A stretch of 64,000 nucleotides of DNA from Saprospirales bacterium GYS_P2D (GTDB lineage Bacteria; Bacteroidota; Bacteroidia; Chitinophagales; Saprospiraceae): NCBI GenBank assembly GCA_009833045.1, contig WUUP01000002.1:496001-560000 (forward strand), read 5' to 3'. The notes under the pieces were generated by a model, which was given only the letters and a program-made list of their open reading frames with translations, had not been told where the DNA came from and made no database searches. Positions 1-7,775 of the stretch are shown one piece after another (the first letter of the stretch is position 1; every line of letters begins with the position of its first letter). Position numbers and translations under genes: made by a program.

Positions 1-2161
1 TAAATCTCAAATCCGTACCAATCTCAAGCGTATTACTCTTCTCCGGTACCAGATTGAGATCTCCGAGGAGGGTACTCGCTCTATATCCACCTGCTCCGCC
101 AAATGGGAATGCAGGATCCTTGATAAAGTACTGTCCTACCTGACCAAAATTAGGTCCTTTACCTACCTGCGCCCATGAGAGTCGCAGCTTACCAAAACTA
201 AGCTTATCAGCATCAGCATCGATCAGATCATGGAATATCCCCGAGAGACTGACTGATGGATAAAAGAATGAGCGATTAGCCGCTGGCATCTCTGATATCC
301 AGTCATTACGACCAGTGATACTCAGGAAGATACGATCCGAATAGTCTAATCGCAGATCTCCAAAGACTCCGACATTCCTGTTTCGCACGAGTGTGGTGTT
401 ACCAAAGAGATTGAGCGTATTGCTGATCTCATTGATGCCAGGGACATTAAGCCCCTCTCCTCTGATAAAGGTATAGTCCCTGCGAGTATCTGACACCTGA
501 TGACCGAGCGTCAGTGATGCACCTATCTCAGAGCTGAGCTCCGTCTCGGCTGTAGCCAATAAGATCGACTCGAAACCATTGAAATTGATATTTTCATTAT
601 TAACAAATCCGCCGACTTGTGTACCGACGTCTACATCAGGCGGCACAAAGCGGTTTCTGATATCTGAATAATTATCGACCTGAATAGAATAATTGACATT
701 GAGCCAGTCAGTCGGATCGTATATCAATCTCGCACTACCTACCCATCTATCTACATCGTCGGTGAGGTTACTTTTCTCTGCGAGGTATCGAGGATTGTCT
801 ATGATACCATCTGAATAATTTTTCTCAGAGCCGTCAGGCCACACGTAATCATTAATATCATAGGTCGCTGCCCAATATGAAAGCGAAGAATAGATCGACT
901 TATCACCATTGATACCACGACTACCTCCAGAGTTGCTAAATGCTATACTCGAATTGAGTCTGAGATTATCAGCAAGCTGATATCCACCTTTGAATCTGAA
1001 ATTGATCTTATCAAACTCAGTATTAGGGACTATCCCTTTGTCAGAACTATGTCCTCCTGAGAAGAAATAGTCAAACTTATCACTTGCACCACTGATGTTC
1101 AGATTGAGCTGTGAGTTGACCCCGGTCCTGAATATATCATTAGGGTCATAGTACCGATCATTGCTCAGGTCTATGACCGTACCATCATCCAATGTAAACG
1201 AGTCATCCGTATACGGTACTCCCCATGCGTAAAATGAGAAGCCAGCATAGTAGAGATAATTAAAAGAACCCGATGGATCTTCGATCGCAGGCAGCTTTGA
1301 GGTCCTATGTCCTTCTCTATATACGGTCTGCCATGTTGGCACTTTCGCTACATCTCTGACAGTCGTAGAGGCAGATAGATTGATCTTGGGCTTACCGCCA
1401 GCACCTTTCTTAGTAGTGATGACGATAGCGCCATTCGCTGCACGGATACCGTATAGAGCAGTAGCAGCCGCACCTTTCAGTACGTTGAATGATTCGATAT
1501 CATCGGGATTGAGGTCTCCTGCCCTATTAGAGAAAGAAAACTGCTCACTACTCCCAGTAGCATTAGAGCCCGCACTCGGCAGTACGCTACCTGTGAAGGT
1601 ATCGTTGTTGAGTGGGAGTCCATCTACGATGATCAGCGGCTGATTATTTCGTCCAGGATTGACAGATGATACACCTCTGATGAGGATATCTACGCCACCT
1701 CCGGCAGATCCAGAGCTACGATTGATCTGTACGCCTGCGACACGTCCCTGCAGGGACTCGAGGGGGTTGATGTTTCCAGCGAGATTGAGGTCTTCACTCT
1801 TGACGCTCTGTACGGCGTATCCGAGTTCTTTTTCATTTTCTTCGAGACCGAATGCATTGATCACTACCTCGTCTATGAGTAGTGCATCGGAGCTCATCTG
1901 TACATCTATGACCGACTGCCCGCCTACCTGTATGGATTGCATCTCCATACCGATATAGGAAAACTGCAATACCTCATTAGCAGAGGCATCGATCTGGTAT
2001 CGTCCGTCAATATCAGTAACTGTCCCTCTGCTCGAATCCTCTACCAGCACACTCACTCCAAAGAGTGGTGCACCTGATTCGTCAGTGACAGTACCTGATA
2101 CTTGGGCCCAAATACTATATGCACAAAAGAAATAAATGGAAAAAAGGATGAGTTTTTTCAT
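1..2161 (-). CDS. SusC/RagA-type TonB-dependent outer-membrane receptor, 5' part (runs off left edge)
   Basis: The minus-strand frame is open from the ATG at 2161 to the window edge: 720 codons with no stop. The first 20 residues form a signal peptide (MKK, hydrophobic core, cleavage near IWA/Q). Residues about 21-105 read as the carboxypeptidase-regulatory-like domain that precedes the plug in SusC proteins (VSGTVTDESGAPLFGV). A DEVVINAFG segment at 97-105 is followed by the plug domain (LQGRVAGVQI, ILIRGVSS, IIVDGLPLNN at 177-186, LKGAAATALYG). The remainder is aromatic-rich beta-barrel sequence. SusC proteins import oligosaccharides or peptides together with a SusD lipoprotein, whose gene would lie beyond the left edge. 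The substrate cannot be told from this part. About 300 C-terminal residues are probably missing. Confidence 0.93.
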   Translation of the reverse strand, partial: MKKLILFSIYFFCAYSIWAQVSGTVTDESGAPLFGVSVLVEDSSRGTVTDIDGRYQIDASANEVLQFSYIGMEMQSIQVGGQSVIDVQMSSDALLIDEVVINAFGLEENEKELGYAVQSVKSEDLNLAGNINPLESLQGRVAGVQINRSSGSAGGGVDILIRGVSSVNPGRNNQPLIIVDGLPLNNDTFTGSVLPSAGSNATGSSEQFSFSNRAGDLNPDDIESFNVLKGAAATALYGIRAANGAIVITTKKGAGGKPKINLSASTTVRDVAKVPTWQTVYREGHRTSKLPAIEDPSGSFNYLYYAGFSFYAWGVPYTDDSFTLDDGTVIDLSNDRYYDPNDIFRTGVNSQLNLNISGASDKFDYFFSGGHSSDKGIVPNTEFDKINFRFKGGYQLADNLRLNSSIAFSNSGGSRGINGDKSIYSSLSYWAATYDINDYVWPDGSEKNYSDGIIDNPRYLAEKSNLTDDVDRWVGSARLIYDPTDWLNVNYSIQVDNYSDIRNRFVPPDVDVGTQVGGFVNNENINFNGFESILLATAETELSSEIGASLTLGHQVSDTRRDYTFIRGEGLNVPGINEISNTLNLFGNTTLVRNRNVGVFGDLRLDYSDRIFLSITGRNDWISEMPAANRSFFYPSVSLSGIFHDLIDADADKLSFGKLRLSWAQVGKGPNFGQVGQYFIKDPAFPFGGAGGYRASTLLGDLNLVPEKSNTLEIGTDLRF

Positions 2162-2536
2162 ACAGTGAATTTTTTGGTTAGACTCCTAATGTAGGTAATA
2201 TTTTGCCTCGCAGGTAACAATCAGAATAAAAATAACTTCACTTAAAGCTTACGAATAACAAAATTCGCTCAAAAGCCCCTTACTAAACATGTAAACAATC
2301 CTATATATAAGTAGCTGAAATACCCGTATAACGGGGCTATCGGCTACAGATATGCGCCAAGCTATAATGCAGAATCAATCACAATGTGCTCGTGAACATC
2401 ACAAATGAAGATGAAAGGGATTAGGTCCAGATACTAAAAAATAAAATATCAGCTTAAAGCAAACTGATATATCACTAAGAAGTAAAAACCATATACTTAT
2501 TCTCTCAACAGCCAATTTGGCAATTAATATGTTCGA
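2162..2536. other. Intergenic region upstream of susC
   Basis: A 375-base gap between the susC start and the end of the VOC gene, which read in the same direction. It should hold the susC promoter, but no exact TAnnTTTG box was found on the minus strand. A short perfect inverted repeat (arms CCCGT/ACGGG, spacer ATA) lies at 2323-2335. No ORF with coding character was seen. Confidence 0.6.
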
Positions 2537-2932
2537 CTATTTTTCTTCGACTATCTGGATATTATTACCGCAGGTATCATTGAATATAGCGATCACTACA
2601 GTACCCATATCCTTTGGCTCGACGCTAAACTCTACGCCCAGCTCCGTGAGGCGCTCGTACTCTTCCTGCACGCTCTCTACATAAAACTGTGTATACGGGA
2701 TGCCCGCATTCATGAGTGCTTCTTGGTACACCTTAGAGGGCTCAAAGTGAAGTGGAGCAGGCTCTAAGAGTAGCTCAGGACCGTCTGGATCCTCTGGAGC
2801 GACGAGCGTCAGCCAGCGATTTCCTCCGCCGAGAGGGATGTCCAGTTTCACAGTGAATCCTAATTTCTCTGTATAAAAATCCAAGGCTTTTTGTTGATCC
2901 AAGACGGGTACTCCTGTTAGTTTTATACGCAT
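2537..2932 (-). CDS. VOC-superfamily (glyoxalase/bleomycin-resistance-like) protein
   Basis: 131 residues, the normal size for a single VOC protein made of two beta-alpha-beta-beta-beta modules. The N-terminal module (KLTGVPVLDQQKALDFYTEKLGF) and the C-terminal end (GNNIQIVEEK) are typical. Glutamates in LLLEP and IQIVEE sit where metal ligands usually fall, but the first ligand position (PVL) has no histidine, so classic glyoxalase I activity is not implied. The substrate is unknown. The ATG at 2932 lies 30 bases after the DUF2200 gene on the same strand, so the two are probably co-transcribed. The protein is likely cytoplasmic because no signal peptide is visible. Confidence 0.85.
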   Translation of the reverse strand: MRIKLTGVPVLDQQKALDFYTEKLGFTVKLDIPLGGGNRWLTLVAPEDPDGPELLLEPAPLHFEPSKVYQEALMNAGIPYTQFYVESVQEEYERLTELGVEFSVEPKDMGTVVIAIFNDTCGNNIQIVEEK

Positions 2933-2962
2933 GATATTTGGTTTGATTATGAATTTGGTTTC

Positions 2963-3337
2963 TTACTTCACCTCTCTCAGGATCTTCTCCATCTTCCGGC
3001 CTTTGGCGAGTTCATCTATGAGCTTATCCATATATCGAGTCTGTCGGGTGAGATCATTTTCAATTTCTTCGATGCGGTATCCACAGATCACCCCTTTGAT
3101 CAGATTAGCATTAGGATGGATAGTAGCTCTCTCAAAGAAAGTCTTGAAGGTCACCTTCTCTTCAATTAGTTCTTGCAGTTGACTTTCGTCAAATCCTGTG
3201 AGCCACTCTAATACTTGATGAAGCTCTTCTACTGTCCGACCTTTCTTTTCCACCTTAGTGACATAATGAGGATACACTGAGGCAAAAGTCATGTTCGCTA
3301 TTCGTTCATTGTGTTCGGGAGTTACTTTGGTAGCCAT
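2963..3337 (-). CDS. DUF2200 family protein
   Basis: 124 residues from the ATG at 3337. An in-frame GTG two codons earlier (3343) is possible but less likely. The segments [31 protein letters not shown] and EWLTGF, and the arginine/lysine-rich end, match the DUF2200 family as I remember it. These are small cytoplasmic proteins of unknown function. There is no signal peptide or membrane segment. It sits upstream of the VOC gene and is probably the first gene of a two-gene operon. Confidence 0.8.
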   Translation of the reverse strand: MATKVTPEHNERIANMTFASVYPHYVTKVEKKGRTVEELHQVLEWLTGFDESQLQELIEEKVTFKTFFERATIHPNANLIKGVICGYRIEEIENDLTRQTRYMDKLIDELAKGRKMEKILREVK

Positions 3338-3384
3338 AGTCACGATGTAAGATGATCAATAGACATCTAATATAATGAATCAAG

Positions 3385-3406
3385 CTAAAGGATCTCTTTC
3401 CTTTAG
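3385..3406 (-). terminator. Possible terminator hairpin after the DUF1080/hydrolase operon
   Basis: Perfect 8-bp arms CTAAAGGA (3385-3392) and TCCTTTAG (3399-3406) with a 6-base loop, just downstream of the minus-strand gene ending at 3427. No clear T-run follows on that strand, so this is a weak call. Confidence 0.35.
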
Positions 3407-3426
3407 GGATTAAACTGCCAGCACTG

Positions 3427-4398
3427 CTACTCTATATCTACACCTATCATCCACTCAATCAACTCATTCTGATCCACTATGGACCAGCTATGTGGATGAC
3501 GCTCACCATTCGCTCGATAGCCTTTGTTTTTGGTAGGAATGTAATCTACTTGATTATAGCCTTTAGCGATGAGGCTCTCGTACAGCTTCTCGATATAGTA
3601 GGCATTCGTCTGGTCAGGGTCTACCATACGATGCTCCCGCCACCAGAGTGTATCAGGCTCTGTATAGAGTCTGATTTTTGTATTCATTAAATGTCTCAGA
3701 TTGTATGTATGATCTGTCTCGTCGGTATATATGGATGCCTCATCATAGCGCTCTATATGCTCAGCAGGATCCCCAAACTGCTCTCCTAAGGTCTCCAACA
3801 GCCATGTACTCTCCTGTACCGAAGTAGGCGAAAAGTTTCTCTCTACATTCTTAACAGATGAGCGATAGAGTGCCGCCAGATCTATAGGTGAGTCCACTAT
3901 AAAAACACCTTTTGGCTCCAGCCCATAGCTCTCCGCACCTATCAAATAGTCGCAAATCAATAAACTAATCACACCACCACTCGAAAAGCCTCCGATATAT
4001 ACATTATCTTGAGGCATATCATGCTCCACCATGATATTCACAAAGAACTTAGCCAGTTGGGACTTTTCCCCTTCTTCGAGCCATAGTTTTTGATTATAGT
4101 TCATTAATACCACAGCTATATCATTCTTGATAGCGAGTTCTACGATGTCAAACTCCCTCTTGATATCTGCTGCCCTTTCAGGATAACCTCCAAATAGACA
4201 TAGAACCGCCGATGATTTATTTATAGGACTATGGAGTTCATACTCATCAGTGATGACGCTCTCGTGAGATGGTGGTCCTGTCTTATGAAGTGCACTTCGC
4301 TCACAGCCAGCCATGATCATTACGGACACCATGAGCGTCCAGATCCAACACTTACTACTGCTTGTAGCCCAACCATTTATCCGATAAGTATCACGCAC
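3427..4398 (-). CDS. Alpha/beta-hydrolase-like lipoprotein
   Basis: 323 residues starting at a GTG (4398) two bases after the stop of the DUF1080 gene, which suggests translational coupling. The N-terminus has a hydrophobic stretch ending in a lipobox, MAGC, with Cys32 the likely lipidated residue. This implies an exported, membrane-anchored protein. Residues 65-142 look like an alpha/beta-hydrolase core: a strand ending in LFGGYP, then the nucleophile elbow G-F-S139-S-G. A His near 300 in GERHPHSW could complete the triad. The substrate is unknown; an esterase or a peptidase-like hydrolase are both possible. An alternative start at Met23 would leave a signal peptide with no basic residue, so the GTG is preferred. 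Confidence 0.7.
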   Translation of the reverse strand: MRDTYRINGWATSSSKCWIWTLMVSVMIMAGCERSALHKTGPPSHESVITDEYELHSPINKSSAVLCLFGGYPERAADIKREFDIVELAIKNDIAVVLMNYNQKLWLEEGEKSQLAKFFVNIMVEHDMPQDNVYIGGFSSGGVISLLICDYLIGAESYGLEPKGVFIVDSPIDLAALYRSSVKNVERNFSPTSVQESTWLLETLGEQFGDPAEHIERYDEASIYTDETDHTYNLRHLMNTKIRLYTEPDTLWWREHRMVDPDQTNAYYIEKLYESLIAKGYNQVDYIPTKNKGYRANGERHPHSWSIVDQNELIEWMIGVDIE

Positions 4399-4400
4399 AT

Positions 4401-5090
4401 CTATAGCTCTCTGATCTTAATGTTGCGATAGGCTACCTGACCACCATGATCTTGGAGAGCGATATGCCCGGTCTGCGCTTTACCAAATCCTGGAGCAGCC
4501 TTAAATGGCGAATCAGCAATCATCTGCTCCCACTCTGGCCCATGCACAGGGAAACGAAGCACCTCTACCCCATTAAACTTCATAAAGCCTTCGTTTTCAG
4601 CATGATTGATATGTAGGAGCACATGATTCCATTCACCAGCAGGTTTACTCACGATCTGTGATGGTGCCAAGACATTGAAGATGGAGCCAGCTCGCTGGAT
4701 ATCTCCACGTTCATCGAGATATGCTTGCCAGCCATCATCCAGCACCTGTATCTCAGGACCGGTCTCATAGGTATGCTCATACTGCTCATCCTCTACCACA
4801 CTCCAGAAGATACCAGAGTTGCCCTCCTCGGAGATCATCCACTCCAGATTCAGCTCAAAACTCGTGTACTGCTCATCCGTGAGCAAATCTGCATTGGAGG
4901 CATCCGTCCTACGACTCGGATCGTAGACTAATACTCCATCGGCTACATACCAGCCATTATAGTTTTCGTCGCCCCGTAGATATACATGCCAACCGTCGAG
5001 ATCTTCTCCATTGAATAGATAGGTCCATTTTTCGTCTTCACTACAGCCCAAAACTGTGATCAGGACTAAGAATAGCAGGGATTTTTTCAT
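4401..5090 (-). CDS. DUF1080 (3-keto-disaccharide hydrolase family) lipoprotein
   Basis: 229 residues. The signal peptide MKKSLLFLVLITVLGC places a lipidated Cys at position 16. The mature part is a single DUF1080 jelly-roll domain: FNGEDLDGWHV near the start, FELNLEWMISEEGNSGIFW in the middle, and a C-terminal GHIALQDHGGQVAYRNIKI, which is the family's hallmark end. Members occur widely in Bacteroidota and Planctomycetota, and some act on 3-keto sugars. The specific substrate here is inferred only from family. It heads a two-gene operon with the hydrolase-like lipoprotein, and its start is 21 bases from the divergent cytochrome c gene. Confidence 0.9.
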   Translation of the reverse strand: MKKSLLFLVLITVLGCSEDEKWTYLFNGEDLDGWHVYLRGDENYNGWYVADGVLVYDPSRRTDASNADLLTDEQYTSFELNLEWMISEEGNSGIFWSVVEDEQYEHTYETGPEIQVLDDGWQAYLDERGDIQRAGSIFNVLAPSQIVSKPAGEWNHVLLHINHAENEGFMKFNGVEVLRFPVHGPEWEQMIADSPFKAAPGFGKAQTGHIALQDHGGQVAYRNIKIREL

Positions 5091-5111
5091 ATTTATAGCT
5101 TAATCAATTAA

Positions 5112-5582
5112 ATGAAATACAAAGCTCTCATAATAGGTACAGCAGCTATCATTACACTATCCTGTGGTCAAAAAGAAGTAAAAGGTGACTTTTCTTTCGC
5201 TCCCAAAGAAGATACCGCAGCAACCATACGAGCCTCTAAAGTTATTGATTTAGAGAATAAAGGCGTCGGTCCTATCTCATCAGTCGAGCTCAGTAGAGAG
5301 ATTGATGTAGCTATGGCTAATAAAGGACAAGCACTCTACGAAGAGAAATGCACTGCCTGTCACAAGGTCGGTAGCACCTTCATCGGTCCTCCGCCTGATG
5401 ACATACTCGAGCGTCGTACGCCAGAGTGGATCATGAATATGATCCTCAATCCTGACGGCATGATCAAAAGCGACCCCCTCGCTAAAGCCCTATTCATGGA
5501 GTTTAATGGACAACTGATGACCAATCAAAACATCTCCGAAGAAGGTGCCAGAGAGATCTTAGAGTACTTTAGGACGATTTAA
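5112..5582 (+). CDS. Lipoprotein monohaem c-type cytochrome
   Basis: 156 residues. The signal peptide ends in TLSC, so Cys18 is the likely lipid anchor. One haem site, C80-T-A-C83-H84, follows a helix typical of class I cytochromes (KGQALYEEKCTACH). The GPPPDDILERRTPEWIMNMILNP segment resembles cytochrome domains found beside Bacteroidota oxidoreductases. A methionine in LMTNQNI is a plausible sixth haem ligand. It probably carries electrons in the periplasm; the partner is unknown. The gene is divergent from the DUF1080 gene with only 21 bases between the start codons. Haem attachment would rely on the Ccm proteins encoded at 56-58 kb. Confidence 0.88.
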   Translation: MKYKALIIGTAAIITLSCGQKEVKGDFSFAPKEDTAATIRASKVIDLENKGVGPISSVELSREIDVAMANKGQALYEEKCTACHKVGSTFIGPPPDDILERRTPEWIMNMILNPDGMIKSDPLAKALFMEFNGQLMTNQNISEEGAREILEYFRTI

Positions 5583-5622
5583 GTTGAGTACTGAGGTGCG
5601 AGTGCTGAGTATAAAGGCGCCT

Positions 5623-5675
5623 CGTTCAGCGTAGAATCGTCTACGTCGCTGTGTCTCGCAAAAATCTGTTTTGCG
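5623..5675 (+). repeat. Double-hairpin dispersed repeat, copy A
   Basis: A 53-base unit that recurs nearly unchanged at 9391-9444. It contains two inverted repeats: GTAGA..TCTAC, then CGCAAAA..TTTTGCG. A partial relative of the second half (TTCTGTTTTGC) occurs near 5811. It lies in the convergent gap after the cytochrome gene. It resembles a REP or small MITE-like element and may act as a transcription terminator. Confidence 0.7.
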
Positions 5676-5688
5676 CATGAAAAGCTGT

Positions 5689-5705
5689 CCTCCCTGCCAG
5701 GGAGG
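5689..5705 (+). repeat. REP-like perfect palindrome in convergent gap
   Basis: CCTCCCTG-C-CAGGGAGG is an uninterrupted 8+1+8 inverted repeat followed by GC-rich sequence (GCCAGAGGCGGAGGG). A related, weaker hairpin (TCCTTC..GGAAGG) lies near 5836. Palindromes of this type are scattered through many Bacteroidota genomes. Here they fill the 280-base gap between two genes that point at each other. Confidence 0.55.
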
Positions 5706-5862
5706 TGCCAGAGGCGGAGGGTTGCTTCCCAGTCAACCGTAGAGAGTAGTTACTATCGAGGCGCTCCTTCTGCCCTCATACTCATCCTCCCGTCCTTCTC
5801 GTCTCACAACATTCTGTTTTGCCGATAGAAATCAGTCCTTCTTGGAAGGTTGGTGAAGGGGC

Positions 5863-6810
5863 TTATAGCCAATTCAAAATCGTCTCATTGGTTTCTCTCG
5901 GTCGTTCTTGCTGAATGCAGTGACCGCAGTCTATACTTACCACTTCTACGTTGGGCACAAAATGAGGAAGCTCAGCAAAAGGAGGAATAATATCTCGCTC
6001 TCCATAGATCATTAGTGTCGGATGCTCGATGATAGGATTCGCATCAGCTAAAATATGCCAATTGCGATCGAGATTACGATACCAATTGATACTACCTGTG
6101 AAACCTGATGACTCAAATGAATCTATATAAACGGACAGCTCCGACTCACTCATGATTGGATCTCCTAATGCTTGGTCAGCTCGGGCCAGATTAATCATCA
6201 TCATACCTGGAGTTGGGGTTAGAGCGGGCAGGTTCTTACGAAAAAGATTTCCTAAAAACTGAGCAGTATGAGCCTCCATGATGTCATCGGCTACACCATA
6301 TTGACGATTGAAATGAACGAAATAAAAGTCTTCTCCGAAAACCTCCTCCATGAACTCTATCCATGGCCGATCTCCTCTCACCTGATAAGGTAGTGCCAGA
6401 TTAATGAGTTTACTTACTCGATCTGGATGCAATTGCGCCAGCCGCCAAACGACATTCGCTCCCCAATCATGACCTACAAATATCGCTTTCTCATATCCAA
6501 AGTGATCTAAGAGCCCCACCAGATCGCCCGTCAAATGCAGAATATCATATTGCGTGATCCGAGTTGGCCGAGAAGATCCGCCATAGCCTCGTTGATTTGG
6601 GATGATCACATGATATCCTGCATCTACCAGCGCTGATATTTGGTAGCGCCAAGAAAAGGCATGCTCAGGAAATCCGTGGCAGAGCACTATAGGATTATTT
6701 GAGCTCGGATCACCCGCTTCATATACTTCGAGCTCGACCTCATTGACAGATATCATAGTAGGTGCGGGAAATGCGCTTGGATCATAATTGGAAAATTTTA
6801 AGCTTCTCAT
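5863..6810 (-). CDS. Alpha/beta hydrolase, epoxide-hydrolase-like
   Basis: 315 residues, full length for the family. Visible motifs are the oxyanion-hole region H45-G-F-P-E, the G-Y-G-G-S-S motif near 75-80, and the nucleophile elbow G-H-D115-W-G-A. The nucleophile is aspartate, as in epoxide hydrolases and haloalkane dehalogenases, not serine. GERDIIPP and CGHCIQQERP near the C-terminus provide the likely acid and histidine. There is no signal peptide, so it is cytoplasmic. The HGFPE and HDWGA combination favours epoxide hydrolase over dehalogenase, but the substrate is unproven. The WYL-type regulator lies 86 bases upstream on the same strand and may control it. Confidence 0.85.
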   Translation of the reverse strand: MRSLKFSNYDPSAFPAPTMISVNEVELEVYEAGDPSSNNPIVLCHGFPEHAFSWRYQISALVDAGYHVIIPNQRGYGGSSRPTRITQYDILHLTGDLVGLLDHFGYEKAIFVGHDWGANVVWRLAQLHPDRVSKLINLALPYQVRGDRPWIEFMEEVFGEDFYFVHFNRQYGVADDIMEAHTAQFLGNLFRKNLPALTPTPGMMMINLARADQALGDPIMSESELSVYIDSFESSGFTGSINWYRNLDRNWHILADANPIIEHPTLMIYGERDIIPPFAELPHFVPNVEVVSIDCGHCIQQERPRETNETILNWL

Positions 6811-6896
6811 TGCATTCAGTTTTATGTGACAAAATCAATATGATGACAAACCTAAATCAGGCCTGTGACAGCCCTATGTCACAGCCATAGACGGAC

Positions 6897-7586
6897 TCAA
6901 TGATATTTATCAAAATACTCCTGCAGTGTCATATTGTGAGCTTCAAATTTTTCAGATCGGATCTCTACTCGCTGGATCCTATCAAGCCTAAAAAACCTAA
7001 ACTCTTCTCGTAGCCTACACCAAGCTATCAAGTACCAGTTCTCAGAACTGAGCAAAGCAAAAGGCTCTATTAAACGGACAGTTGACATTTCTTCTTTATT
7101 GACATAGGCAATCTGGACTACGTGATAGTTAGTCAGCGCATGTTGCAGATCAGAGAGATTCTCACTACTGCGTTTCCGATTAATGACTTGCTTATAGGTA
7201 GTACGATCGGTGAGTAGGTTAGCCTTATCCTGTATGCTATAGTTTAATATCGCTTTCACCTTTTCTATCGCTTCTGTATAATCCTTTACAAAGGATGCAT
7301 CTGGGTTTTGCAATACTAACTGCTCGGCCAGTATCAATGCATTTGCTTGCTTCTCTGTAAACATCACAGGCGGCATTCTATACCCTTCCATGAGATGATA
7401 GCCCTTACCTTCTTCAGCCACAATTGGCACACCAGCTCTCTCCAGAGCTTTTATGTCACGGTATATCGTACGAGTACTGACTTCGTATTTCTCAGCCAAA
7501 ACTTTAGCCGTGACTCCTTTGTTAGTTTGTAGCTGAGTAAGAATGGCAGTTAGTCGAGTCAGTCTCTTAAGGTCGTCTCCTTCCAT
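6897..7586 (-). CDS. HTH/WYL-domain transcriptional regulator (YafY/DeoR-like)
   Basis: 229 residues. Residues about 6-60 form a winged helix-turn-helix of the HTH_11 kind (LAEKYEVSTRTIYRDIKAL, then GYHLMEGYRMPP). A C-terminal WYL domain is marked by NWYLIAWCRLREEFRFFRLDRI, with the W-Y-L triplet intact. WYL regulators sense small ligands, and some bind nucleic acids in phage defence. No defence genes lie nearby, so a metabolic role is more likely. Its position just upstream of the epoxide-hydrolase-like gene on the same strand suggests that gene as a target. Confidence 0.88.
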   Translation of the reverse strand: MEGDDLKRLTRLTAILTQLQTNKGVTAKVLAEKYEVSTRTIYRDIKALERAGVPIVAEEGKGYHLMEGYRMPPVMFTEKQANALILAEQLVLQNPDASFVKDYTEAIEKVKAILNYSIQDKANLLTDRTTYKQVINRKRSSENLSDLQHALTNYHVVQIAYVNKEEMSTVRLIEPFALLSSENWYLIAWCRLREEFRFFRLDRIQRVEIRSEKFEAHNMTLQEYFDKYH

Positions 7587-7643
7587 TTTTTAAGGTATCA
7601 TAGGTTCAGCGATGAGCTACTCTATACTCATCTGACTTATACC

Positions 7644-7676
7644 CAAATATAGGAACTCTCATATCGAGGGTATCAA
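7644..7676 (-). promoter_or_regulatory. Probable promoter of the WYL regulator gene
   Basis: On the minus strand a TATATTTG sequence (7644-7651) matches the Bacteroidota -7 consensus TAnnTTTG. A TTG at 7674-7676 lies 22 bases upstream, slightly more than the usual spacing of about 19-21. It would give a leader of roughly 50 bases. Confidence 0.45.
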
Positions 7677-7775
7677 GAGTGATAAGAATTGAGTGGTTAG
7701 TTTTGGCTTTCAGACTCTTAGTGAAATCAATAAATCGAGCTCATCCGTGATGTTGGTATGTATTCGACATAGCCT

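Noticed and set aside
6897-7586. WYL protein as part of a phage-defence island
   Set aside because: No nuclease, helicase, methyltransferase or other defence gene is nearby; the neighbours are metabolic.
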